A stretch of DNA of 64,000 bases. Origin: JBDGYW01 sp964518955. Lineage in GTDB: Bacteria > Gemmatimonadota > Gemmatimonadetes > Gemmatimonadales > GWC2-71-9. A program made the position numbers and the translations under genes. The stretch spans positions 1-64,000 of the forward strand of contig CAZFHS010000020.1 in the NCBI GenBank assembly GCA_964518955.1. The letters run 5' to 3'. How positions within the stretch are numbered: the first letter of the stretch is position 1; each line of letters opens with the position of its first letter. Below are positions 1-8,600 of the stretch, one piece after another. The notes below the pieces were generated by a model. The model was not told where the DNA came from and ran no database searches. It saw nothing but the letters and a program-made list of their open reading frames with translations.

Positions 1-30
1 GCCATGACTTCCGTAACCAGTTGGAATTAT

Positions 31-390
31 TCAACTTCTAACGGGACAGTACTGAGCGGTATTATGCAATACCTTGATCAATTCCTTTCGCCGAATGAGC
101 GTCTCCGCGGTAAACTGGGAAATCCCTGAGACCGCCATCGCCCAAGGGCCGCCAAGCAGGATCATCGTGGCAAGGTAAGGAACGAACGAGACCGAGGTTG
201 TGGCAGTACTGCGGAGCATCTGAGTTGAGAAGATCTCGGCCAGAAGTGCGAGTGCTAAAAGCGACGCGAAGGCGTTCCAGAAATCAGGCCCAGCCACCGG
301 CGTTGCCCAGTTGGCTGAAACCACCAATCCGACCGCCATCACACAGATAACAGCCACATACATTGGAACTCGTCGCAGCGTTACAGTCAT
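31..390 (-). pseudogene. Truncated N-terminal membrane region, possibly of a signalling protein
   Basis: A 119-codon frame that is almost entirely hydrophobic. It shows about three membrane segments (around residues 10-28, 40-56 and 68-88) followed by a basic stretch ending in RRKELIKVLHNTAQY and then a stop six codons later. A multi-helix membrane domain ending in a basic 'K..LFNxAQYAL'-like segment is how I remember the N-terminus of several membrane-anchored HD-GYP and diguanylate signalling proteins, where a long cytoplasmic part would follow; here nothing follows. The start has only a weak Shine-Dalgarno. The gene lies 39 bp downstream of the 24-codon ORF at 430-504. It is either a real truncated gene or a short membrane protein; the family suggestion is weak. 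Confidence 0.4.
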
Positions 391-429
391 GTCATCCCGA
401 AATGGGGGGGAATCCCGGTGATAATCAGC

Positions 430-504
430 CTACCAGCTTACGTTGCCCGTCAAAGCAAACAGCTTTGTCAGCGTACCTAACAAAATGGCGATCCAGTCAA
501 GCAT
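430..504 (-). CDS. Putative 24-residue hydrophobic small protein or leader peptide
   Basis: A 25-codon frame (24 residues plus TAG) that begins MLDWIAILLG and ends in NVSW. It is hydrophobic with a single central Lys. The start is preceded at 511-519 by AGGAGGTGA on the coding strand, an almost perfect complement of the 16S tail, six bases from the ATG. That is stronger than the site in front of most full-length genes here. It sits 39 bp upstream of the truncated membrane frame at 31-390, so it may be a leader peptide or a small membrane protein co-transcribed with it. I recognise no family. Evidence rests on the ribosome-binding site and clean frame only. Confidence 0.45.
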   Translation of the reverse strand: MLDWIAILLGTLTKLFALTGNVSW

Positions 505-765
505 TTTGCGTCACCTCCTCTCTGGCGGCTAATGCCGCGTGAAAGTGGTGCACTTCGCTACAGCACACCCGAGGCTTCGCTCTTTCCTTTCGACCGATCC
601 GCTCCGCTAAACGCTGGCTAAATCAACTGTCCGGGGCACCCCCTTTTTTCGTGATACTGCATTGGTACTTCTATCAACTATGTCCGGCCGCCTAAATCCG
701 GCGCCGAACCTTCGCTCTATTTCGATACCGCCCCTTCCCCCTTCCCATCTCCCACTCTCGCTGCC
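505..765. other. Intergenic stretch, nothing recognised
   Basis: Apart from the Shine-Dalgarno of the small ORF (511-519), I find no gene, hairpin or convincing promoter here. From about 724 the + strand becomes pyrimidine-rich (runs of CCCTTCCC) and leads into the tandem repeat. Confidence 0.5.
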
Positions 766-821
766 CGTTGCTCGCTGTTCGTTGCTCGCTGTTCGTTGCT
801 CGCTGCCCGTTACTCGCTGTT
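766..821. repeat. Four tandem copies of a 14-bp repeat
   Basis: Four adjacent 14-bp units, consensus CGTTGCTCGCTGTT. Units 1 and 2 are identical; units 3 and 4 differ at one or two bases; a partial fifth unit follows. The array is embedded in a polypyrimidine tract (about 724-862) that reaches the stop codon of the minus-strand gene ending at 859. The complementary motif (GAGCAACG...GGCAACG) recurs at 28993-29060. Confidence 0.8.
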
Positions 822-858
822 CGTTGCCCTATCCCCTCTCCCTCTCCTGCCCCCTCTT

Positions 859-1596
859 CTACTCCTGCCTCGCCTGAAACCATCTATTCGTAGCATCGAG
901 CACAGCTAAAACAGCCGCCTGCTCCGGCGCCTCTTTGGCCTGTGCCGTGCCCGTGAGCAACCGCGTCTCGCGGCCGTCGATTACGTGCACCGCGGCGACC
1001 ACCAGGTCTTCACCGAACGCCTCGACGGTCTTCACACCCTCGAGCTGGAAAGTGCCGCGCGGCAACGCCTGCTCGAGCGCGCTCACCGTGGCGCGCGCCG
1101 CTGCCTGCAGCCTTGCCCGAGCCGTCTCGGCGGCCTCTTCTTCACCGACCACTTCCTGGCCGTTTACCTCGAGTGTCACCGCAAACCGCACCCTGTGCGG
1201 GGCCGCGGCAACTAGTTCCAACGTCTTGTAGACAACACCACGCCTCAGCGCCTCGGTTTTTACCGCCGACGTTTCCAGAGCCTCGATGGGCTCGACCTCG
1301 GCCGTTTGAGCTACGCTGATCTTGCGATGGTCCACCTTGATGCCGAGATGCGCCAAGAGAGCGCTCTCGACATTTCTGACCACCTGTTTGGGCGCCACGC
1401 CGCTCGATGCGAGCACGTGCACCTCGGTGATCTCGCCTACCGGCGACACGACGACCCGCGCCGACAGCACCGACTGCAGGGTTTGGAGAAGATTTTCCGC
1501 TCGCTTGACACCCCAGGGGTCGGGCTTCGTCGTCTCGACCTCGTTGCCTTCCAGGTCATACTGCGCCGGCTTCCGTTCCGGACTGGTCTGGCTCAA
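859..1596 (-). CDS. Conserved hypothetical protein, partner of the Fe-S diguanylate cyclase
   Basis: A soluble protein of 245 residues with no signal peptide. It contains two alpha/beta segments. The first (residues about 45-100) reads VVVSPVGEITEVHVLA...VVRNVESALLAHLGIKVDHRKIS. The second (about 125-240) has alternating strands and Ala-rich helices. The start is TTG: it overlaps the stop of the upstream diguanylate cyclase gene as TTGA and has GGAGAG seven to nine bases upstream; the nearest ATG (1610) is out of frame. Translational coupling suggests a shared function with the cyclase. I do not recognise the family. It could be a regulatory or adaptor domain; no catalytic motif is visible. 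Confidence 0.75.
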   Translation of the reverse strand: MSQTSPERKPAQYDLEGNEVETTKPDPWGVKRAENLLQTLQSVLSARVVVSPVGEITEVHVLASSGVAPKQVVRNVESALLAHLGIKVDHRKISVAQTAEVEPIEALETSAVKTEALRRGVVYKTLELVAAAPHRVRFAVTLEVNGQEVVGEEEAAETARARLQAAARATVSALEQALPRGTFQLEGVKTVEAFGEDLVVAAVHVIDGRETRLLTGTAQAKEAPEQAAVLAVLDATNRWFQARQE

Positions 1597-3317
1597 GCTT
1601 CACTCTCCATTTCGTGTGTATTCGACTCGTGACCCCAGGCCACAACCTTATTGCCGCCCCGAGCCTTGGCCTGATACAGCGCCTGATCGGCTCGTCCCAT
1701 GGCGTCTTGGGGCGAAGTATCCGCCGGGTCGTGGCACGCCACACCCACCGATACCGTCACCTCACTCGTCTGAAACCCTTCCGCCACGCCAAACGCCTGC
1801 ACCGATTCACGCACCATCTCACCCACCCTGTATGCACCACCGATGTCGGTGCTCACCAAAACCATCACGAACTCGTCGCCTCCGTAACGCGCGGCAAGGT
1901 CGGTTTTACGCACGCTCGACGCGAGTTCTTTGGCGACGCCCTCGAGCACCCGGTTTCCAGTCTCGTGCCCGTAGGCGTCGTTCAACTCCTTGAAACCATC
2001 CATATCCACAAAGAGCACACCGAACGACTCATCACTACGATCGCTTCGTGCGCGCTCATGCTCCAACCGGAGCTTCAGCGTGCGGAATGTGGCGAGACCC
2101 GTCAGGTGATCTGTCGTGGCCACCCGCGTCGCTTCCTCTGCTCGGCGCTCCTGATAAGGAGGGCACTGCCTGAGAGACGCTCGCCCGTCGATCTTTGCCA
2201 CCGCGAATGCGGTACAGGTGGTGTACCCGCACGCGCCGCAATCCCAAGGGTTGCCACCCGGAGCCAGGCCGATTTCCGAGATCACGCTCTCGATCTCTTC
2301 GGCTGGTGGCTGGTGACCGTTGCCGCGCAGCTCGAACGCCCGCTCCAACCACACGGAGATCGCGGGATCGACCACCGGGTCGGAAGCCCTGGGCGGCTCT
2401 GTTTCTTTCACCACCTGGCGGCGCCAGAATAGCTTCTCCGGCTCGCCCCAAAGGGGATGGCCGAGGCAGCCCTCGCAGGGCAGAATATCCACGAACCCTA
2501 GGTCGATCCGGTCACTGCTCACGGCCCGCGCAAGCGCGTCGAGATCTTTTAAACCCCGCACCTTGCGGAACCGGCGGCTCGCCTGGGGTTCTTCCTCCAA
2601 TATCGGCAGCGGTAGCCCGCCGGGCGTGCTCAAAAACCGCTCCCGCACGCTCGGAATGCGCTTGTAATGCTGAGGCTCTTGCTCGAGTACCGCGCCGCGT
2701 CGCTGCAACAAGTCCTCCAGTTCTTCGAACGTGAGGCCTGCATCTACATGTGCGTCACTATCAGCCAAACACACACCGGCGTACACCAAACCCACTCGAT
2801 TCCCATACATCGTCTTGTGGTACTCCGCCTCCGCCGCCAGCGGTGTCTTGAATGGGGCCAAATAGGGTACCAACTCCGGGTACTCCCTCTGGATTCGCTC
2901 GACCACCACCGGACAGGTCGAACGGATCATCGTGCCCCACTCGGTGTCGTCCCATATCCTCCTATACTCTTCCGCCACCAACTCGTCGCCCAAGATTCCT
3001 CGGTGTACCACCCGAAACCCTGCATGGTAACAGGCGTTCACCACCTGCTCCGGCGTAAGTGGGTAGAAGTGGGCTGCCGCCTCAACGGCTAGGATCAGCA
3101 CCGCATCGCCCTCTTCGACCAACGCCAACGCGCGCTCCACATCGCCCACCGCCCGAATCGCGTCGTGGGGACACTCCGACAGACACTCGCCCGAACGAAT
3201 GCACGTATCGTCGTTGATCTGGACCGCCAAACCATCGACGGTGATCGCCTTGGACGCGCACACCCGCAAACAGGCCAAGCACCCAACACACGTGTCGGCG
3301 TCTATCTCAAATCGCAA
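1593..3317 (-). CDS. Diguanylate cyclase with ferredoxin and [FeFe]-hydrogenase-like Fe-S sensor region
   Basis: 574 residues in four parts. Residues 1-55 form a ferredoxin-like module: CVGCLAC (Cys10, 13, 16), Cys20, then Cys39, 45 and 49. Residues 75-310 resemble the [FeFe]-hydrogenase H-domain: an L1-like RSTCP (Cys135) followed by VERIQREYPEL, an L2-like VCLAD (Cys183) before LTFEEL, and an L3-like LPCEGC (Cys281, Cys284). Residues 355-390 are a 4Fe-4S domain (Cys360, 363, 368, 385). Residues 400-560 are GGDEF, with the active-site loop GGDEF at 479-483 and an I-site RxxD (Arg470-Asp473). The expected product is cyclic di-GMP made under redox or gas control. L1 and L2 lack residues typical of active hydrogenases (no paired Cys in L1, no Lys in L2), so hydrogenase activity is unlikely. 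It resembles the group C sensory hydrogenase architecture with a GGDEF output. The ATG start and a clear promoter at 3392-3421 agree. Confidence 0.85.
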   Translation of the reverse strand: MRFEIDADTCVGCLACLRVCASKAITVDGLAVQINDDTCIRSGECLSECPHDAIRAVGDVERALALVEEGDAVLILAVEAAAHFYPLTPEQVVNACYHAGFRVVHRGILGDELVAEEYRRIWDDTEWGTMIRSTCPVVVERIQREYPELVPYLAPFKTPLAAEAEYHKTMYGNRVGLVYAGVCLADSDAHVDAGLTFEELEDLLQRRGAVLEQEPQHYKRIPSVRERFLSTPGGLPLPILEEEPQASRRFRKVRGLKDLDALARAVSSDRIDLGFVDILPCEGCLGHPLWGEPEKLFWRRQVVKETEPPRASDPVVDPAISVWLERAFELRGNGHQPPAEEIESVISEIGLAPGGNPWDCGACGYTTCTAFAVAKIDGRASLRQCPPYQERRAEEATRVATTDHLTGLATFRTLKLRLEHERARSDRSDESFGVLFVDMDGFKELNDAYGHETGNRVLEGVAKELASSVRKTDLAARYGGDEFVMVLVSTDIGGAYRVGEMVRESVQAFGVAEGFQTSEVTVSVGVACHDPADTSPQDAMGRADQALYQAKARGGNKVVAWGHESNTHEMESEA

Positions 3318-3391
3318 TTTTCCTAACGTCCAACCGGTTTAGGCCCCGGATAACGCCCGCCGGGACGCCACTAGCGAAAAATCGGACCTCT

Positions 3392-3421
3392 ACTATAGCA
3401 ATTCGCCGGCGAATAAGTCAA
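3392..3421 (-). promoter_or_regulatory. Sigma-70-type promoter of the Fe-S diguanylate cyclase operon
   Basis: On the minus strand: -35 TTGACT (3421-3416), an 18-bp spacer, and -10 TATAGT (3397-3392), each one mismatch from consensus. Predicted transcription starts near 3385, giving a leader of about 70 bases before the ATG at 3317. Confidence 0.7.
3401..3414. promoter_or_regulatory. Perfect 14-bp palindrome inside the promoter spacer (candidate operator)
   Basis: ATTCGCCGGCGAAT is its own reverse complement and lies wholly between the -35 and -10 boxes. A dimeric regulator bound here would occlude RNA polymerase, or could remodel the slightly long 18-bp spacer in the manner of MerR-type activators. 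No regulator gene is adjacent. Confidence 0.6.
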
Positions 3422-3700
3422 TACTCAAACACGTCTCAAAACGCTGATCTACAGTAACTTACGCCACCCTACTTAGAAACTACTCGAACGTCTTACCGGA
3501 CCGACTACATGTCCCGGATTCCCGCATATAAGACTGTTATGGGGCCTCAGTCTACCACGGTTGGCAGATAATAACAGTGAGGGCGGTCACTTTTTTGGGC
3601 GGACCGGCGGCAGAGCGGTATGGCCGTTTGGTTTTTTAGGAGAGACTAAAACTCGAGGGATAGGAGGCCGGTACGGCACCTTGCGATGGCCGGGCAGGAT
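3422..3700. other. Intergenic stretch without a recognised gene
   Basis: Between the cyclase promoter and the 3' end of the RCC1 gene. I see no coding frame of quality, no RNA gene and no strong intrinsic terminator. Confidence 0.5.
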
Positions 3701-3738
3701 TCTGCATTAGTTCAAGTGAACTCTCAATATCCAACTTG
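3701..3738 (+). repeat. Dispersed intergenic repeat, copy 1
   Basis: Starts TCTGCATTAGTTCAAGTGAA and matches 15736-15773 at 31 of 38 positions on the same strand. Both copies lie just beyond the 3' end of a gene. Confidence 0.6.
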
Positions 3739-3757
3739 GTTTTTCGACCTTCGCTGT

Positions 3758-5656
3758 TTACGGCAACCCCAGCACCTTCCGCGGCCGATTGCTCGCTGCC
3801 AAAGTCTCCGGGTCGTGCCCCAGTTGTCCGCCTACGTTCCAGCCCCAACAGTACACTTCTTTGTCGACTGTCAGGCCGCACGTGAATTCAGACGAAGAGC
3901 CCGAGGTCAGAATTACAAACTGATGGTCGCCAGTGACCTCAACAGGTTCCGCGACCTGCAAAGGCGCATCCTGTCCGGTGCCGAGCTGCCCGTACTCATT
4001 CGAACCCCAGCAGAGGGCGCGGCCATCGCCGGTCAGGCCACACGTGTGATCGGCACCGGCAGCCATTCGAACGAATTCATGCCCCCCCACGACCGGCTGC
4101 GGTTCCTGTACGATCGTTCCATACTCCGATATGAAGCCGGCGCCCAGACGTCCTTCGTCGTTTTTACCCCAGCAGTAGGCGTTTCCTTCAGCCGTGACGC
4201 CGCATACGTGTCCGCCGCCCGCACTCAGATCGACGAAGGAGTGGCCGCCACGAACGGCCAACGGATATCTGGTGCAGGGCCAACCGGTGCCGCAGGTCTC
4301 ATACGGACCCGACTCGCCCGTCCCCATGGGGGCGATGCCCCAGCAGAATGCCAACCCGCTGGTCTTGAGCCCGCAAGTGAAGATGTGTCCCCCATCCAGA
4401 AGCTCGAAGTCGCCTCCTACGAACAGTGGGGTTTTGTGGCACGGGTACGTGGACCCGCCATGGGTGCAAGTCTCGTATTGGCCCGGCCCGATCTGGAGGT
4501 AGTCTCCGCGCCCCCAGCAGTACGCATCGCCGTCGGCAGTCACCCCGCACGTGTGCTGGCTTCCGAGCGTCAGCGATACGAAGTGATGCCCACCCAACGC
4601 GAGAACCGGGGAGTGACTGTCCGACGTGCCATTTCTCCCGAGTTGTCCCCAGAAGTTCCAGCCCCAGCAGTACGCATCGCCATCGAAGGTGAGACCGCAG
4701 GTGTGCTGGCTTCCCAGCGCCATCGACGCGAACTGCTGCGCACTGGGCACGGGCCGCGGCGGCTCGAAATAGCTCTCGGCGAGACCGCATCGCCCCTTGA
4801 AGTTGTCGCCCCAGCAGAACACGGTGCCGTCTACACCCGTCGCGCACGCGTGGTAGTTCCCGGCGCTCACCGACACTATCTGGTTTTCGGTCGCGAACGT
4901 CACTTCCGTCTCTTCTTCGAGCTGGTCGCCCTGCAGGTCGAGAACACCTGTAGTGATCACCAATGTATAGACCGTGCCGATCTGCAGCGGTTCTGCCGGC
5001 GTGAACTCCACCACGAGGCCGTCGTCGAGCAGCTCGAACGTCCCATCCAACAACTCGCCGTCTGACACGAGCCGGATATTGCCCGTATTCACCGAGCTTT
5101 CAGCTACAGGCTCGGTGAAGACGATCAGAATGGTGGACTCGAGCACCACCTCGGTCGCGCCCTTGGGCGGCACGGTGCGAACCACCTTGGGCCGTTTGTG
5201 CGGAGGGACCGTGGCGAAATAGGTGTCCGTCGCCGCGCTGAGATAGAGGACCTCGATACTGAGGGTGTCTCCGGATTCTGCTTGCAGTGCGGTTGGGTCG
5301 AAGCCGCCGCCAGCAGCACTGGCCGTCACCGAACTGCCGTTTGTAACATTCGTTACGGTGATCGTATTGACGTTCGCGAACGTTCCCGGCGCAGCAGATA
5401 TGTAAGCGAGCCCAGTGCTGGACGGCTGAGCTGCCAGCTCGCTTGCGGATGCGGCAGCAGCACTTGGTGCGACTGCGGGATCGGTGACGGTGAGGCCTGG
5501 AAACAGATTCGTTGCGTCATCCCATTCTTCTTCTTCAGGTCCCGTCGTCACTTCATCTCCGCAACTCACGAGGCTCACCGAGAAAGCGAGCAGCGCGGCC
5601 AGCACCGCTACGCCGAACGTGCGCCCACTCGATTTCCGAACCATTGTCGAGGCCAT
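3758..5656 (-). CDS. RCC1-repeat lipoprotein with an N-terminal Ig-like (Big_5) domain
   Basis: 632 residues. An N-terminal export signal ends in the lipobox LVSC (Cys near residue 33). Residues about 150-260 match the bacterial Ig-like domain written PPKGATEVVLESTILIVFTEPV. From about 265 to the end there are seven RCC1-type repeats, each with a (Y/F/L)CWG core and usually GQLG, for example YCWGWNFWGQLG; they should form a beta-propeller at the cell surface or in the periplasm. It starts 39 bp after the TPR-CHAT gene, with GAGGG before the ATG, and is the last gene of the sigma/anti-sigma/CHAT operon. RCC1 propellers usually bind partner proteins, so a receptor or protease-partner role is possible. 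The function is inferred only from context. Confidence 0.85.
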   Translation of the reverse strand: MASTMVRKSSGRTFGVAVLAALLAFSVSLVSCGDEVTTGPEEEEWDDATNLFPGLTVTDPAVAPSAAAASASELAAQPSSTGLAYISAAPGTFANVNTITVTNVTNGSSVTASAAGGGFDPTALQAESGDTLSIEVLYLSAATDTYFATVPPHKRPKVVRTVPPKGATEVVLESTILIVFTEPVAESSVNTGNIRLVSDGELLDGTFELLDDGLVVEFTPAEPLQIGTVYTLVITTGVLDLQGDQLEEETEVTFATENQIVSVSAGNYHACATGVDGTVFCWGDNFKGRCGLAESYFEPPRPVPSAQQFASMALGSQHTCGLTFDGDAYCWGWNFWGQLGRNGTSDSHSPVLALGGHHFVSLTLGSQHTCGVTADGDAYCWGRGDYLQIGPGQYETCTHGGSTYPCHKTPLFVGGDFELLDGGHIFTCGLKTSGLAFCWGIAPMGTGESGPYETCGTGWPCTRYPLAVRGGHSFVDLSAGGGHVCGVTAEGNAYCWGKNDEGRLGAGFISEYGTIVQEPQPVVGGHEFVRMAAGADHTCGLTGDGRALCWGSNEYGQLGTGQDAPLQVAEPVEVTGDHQFVILTSGSSSEFTCGLTVDKEVYCWGWNVGGQLGHDPETLAASNRPRKVLGLP

Positions 5657-5695
5657 ATTACCCTCGCTATCGGTGCGTGGAGGTCTTCCCCTCGG

Positions 5696-8600
5696 TCACC
5701 TCAACACTCCAGACAATCGAAACGCGCCCCAGAAGAACGGGCTCGCGTACTCCCGCTCGCCGAGCATGGCCCGTTGAGCCTCTGCAAGAGAGCGCGCCTT
5801 GCCCTGGCCGCTCTCGAGTGCTGCGTAGAATCTTTCCATCAGCGATGCGGTGGCCAGGTCGTCTACGGGCCAGAGGCTCGCCACCACCGACCGCGCTCCA
5901 GCATACAGAAATGCTCGCACGAGCCCGACCCAGTCGTCGCCGGGCGGCACGTCACCGCGAGGTCCACTGCCGAGTCCCGTTTCGCAGGCGCTCAGCACGA
6001 TCAGATCGGCGTTCAGCTCCATGCCGAACACCTCGTGCGCCTCGAGGCGCCCGTCTGAACGCTCGTCGGGATTCAGCTGTACGTAGGAAAAGAGAGGGTT
6101 ACGGGTGTTCAGCACTCCGAACGTGGCCAGATGCAAGATGTCGCGTTCAGGCGCCAGACCTCTGAACACTCCTTCCGTCGCTCGCGGCCCGACGAAGACC
6201 TCCGCTGTACGATCCGCTTCGCCAATGCTCTCGACTTCTGCCGCAGAAAACGCCAGGACGTCCGGCTGCGGAGCCATAGCCAGCGTTCCTCGCCCCCGTA
6301 CTCCGCGATCGGCCCGCTCAGCCTCAACCCAGACCGACGCCGACGGAGTGTATGCGATGTCGTACGACTCGACGAGGTAACTCTCGCCGCGGGGCGTCGA
6401 GCGTATCAACGCCTGAAACAGCAGGTAGTGAAGCTCCGCGTGCGGCGCGAAAACGAGCAGACGTTTGTCATCCAAAAAGCCGGCGTTTTCGAGCGGCGCA
6501 ATCAGCGCTCCGTGCAGTCGTCTGAGCGGCGTGCGCCACAGCTCACCTTCGTTTTTCGGGCGTACCGTGCCGCGCAGAAACCTGATCAACTGACTCGCCG
6601 TCTCGCGACCGATGGGCAATTCCATCGCGGAAACACCGTCACTCGAGACCACGAACCCGATCGTCCACTCGTCGGACATCAGGTACTCGACAAACGCCGC
6701 ATCGGTCGGCAACAGACCCTGCACGTCTTCCACCTCCACAACGGAGCCGGAGACAATGGCCGCGTAATCGGGGCGTGAGTCCTCGAGCCGTACCAGGAGT
6801 CGCTGGTAACGAAGGTGTGCGGTCGCCAATGACTCCCGTAACCTGGCCAGGTGCACAGGAGCTTCCGGCAACTCGCGATGCTCGAGGTTCGTTCTCAGCG
6901 ACGCGTACAACTCGTCGCTGAGGTGCATGATCTGACGACGCAGATCTTCCTCTTCTCTCGCCAGAGCGAGGTCCGCGGCGGCTCCAGTTCGGCCGCGCGC
7001 CAGCAGATCGACGAGTTGGCGGGCGCGCATCCGTTCACTCATCGCGAACGCCTCTCCGGGCCGGCCCCGGTCCAGCTCCGTCTTGGCCAGCTCGGCGTAT
7101 ACACCCCACTTGTCGTCCAAGAAACCGTAGCGACGCTCCGCCACCGGCAACGACGCACCGAGCGTCTCGACCTCTGCCATCGCCGCTCGGAATTCCTCAG
7201 CAGCCCGATCCAGTCTGCCCAACCCCCTCAACGCCTTACCGCGCCCAAAATGCAGGTGCCAGCGGACCGATCCGACCTCTAGATCCGAAATACGCGCCAG
7301 CGCCTCCTCGTATCCACCCTCGGCACGGCCAAAAGCGCCCACGTCCAAATCCACATCCGCCAACGCGCCGACAACAACCGCTTCGCCCACCAGGTCACCA
7401 ATTGTTTGATAGGCAGCGAGTGCTTCCCGATAAGAACTGCGGGCCGAGGCCGTGTCACCGCGCAGGAACTGCACATCGCCCAGATGTAGCCGCGCGGTCG
7501 CCGCCGGCCGCACGTCGCCAAGACTCTGTTGCATTCGCAGCGCCCGGCTGAACGCTTCCTCGGCGGCATCGTAATCTTCGCGCGTCAACAGCAGGTAGCC
7601 GAGCCCGGTATGAGCCTCGGCCTGCCCGGCGACGTCGTTCAACCGCTCGTAACCGGCCTCCGCGAAGCGGTACAGTTCGGCGGCTTCCTGAAAGTCGTTC
7701 AGCTCGGTGAGCAGGTCGGCCCGTTGCATCGAGAGCGCCGCTTCCAGATACTCATCGCCGGCCGCCTCGGCGAGGGCCTGTGTCAATGCCGTTCGGGCGG
7801 CCTGCAGGTGCCCCATTGCCGTATGAGCAACCGCGATGTCGGCACGAACCTCTGCCATCCATATCGGCATGCCGAGGTCTTCGAGAATCGCGAGCGAGGC
7901 TTGTAGCGATCGTAGCGCCGCAGGATAGTCACCCCAACTCAGGTGCAGCAGACCAAGGTTTTGGCGATCGAGTACCTCACCCTGGCGGTCACCAGTCTCG
8001 AGACGGAGAGCCAGTGCTTCGTTGTAGAGATCGCGCGCTTCCCGATAGTGCCCGCGACGCGTGGCAACGTTTGCGAGGTTAGTGAGATTGTTGGCGGCAG
8101 CACGGTCACGGTCGTCGTCACGATTCAACGCGAGCGAACGACGGAAGTGTTCTGCCGCACCGTCCAAGTCACCAAGCTCCTCACGAACCAGGCCCAGGTT
8201 GTTGAGGTCTGCCGCCTCACCGCGTCTGTCACCAGTGAACGCACGCGTTCTCAGGGCACGTTGATAGTGCTCAGCAGCCACCACGAAATCGCCGTCGTCT
8301 TTGTATACGCTAGCGATGTTGCCAAGCGCGTTGCCGCAGGTGCGATGGTCGCCTGCCGACTCCGCAAGCTCCAGCGATCGAGTGTAGTAACGGAGCGCTC
8401 GTTCCATGTCACCCAACGCGTAGTATGCCGCGCCGAGGTTCCCAAACACCCTGGCCTGGCACGACTCGTCATTCAACGCCCGGCAAAGTGTGAGGCTCTG
8501 CTCCCAATGACGGATCGCTGCCTGCGGGCCCTCCGAGTAGTAAGCATCGATGCCCGCGCGGCGCACGCTGTCCGATTCCATCCTATCGGCCCTCTCCTCA

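Noticed and set aside
1322..1993. + strand frame opposite the diguanylate cyclase and its partner
   Set aside because: Low-complexity Arg/Pro/Ser composition typical of an antisense shadow in GC-rich DNA; the minus strand has clear domains.
3686..5065. Long + strand open frame (459 codons) opposite the RCC1 gene
   Set aside because: It mirrors the repetitive RCC1 gene, has no ribosome-binding site or recognisable domain, and the minus strand reads as a coherent lipoprotein with repeats.
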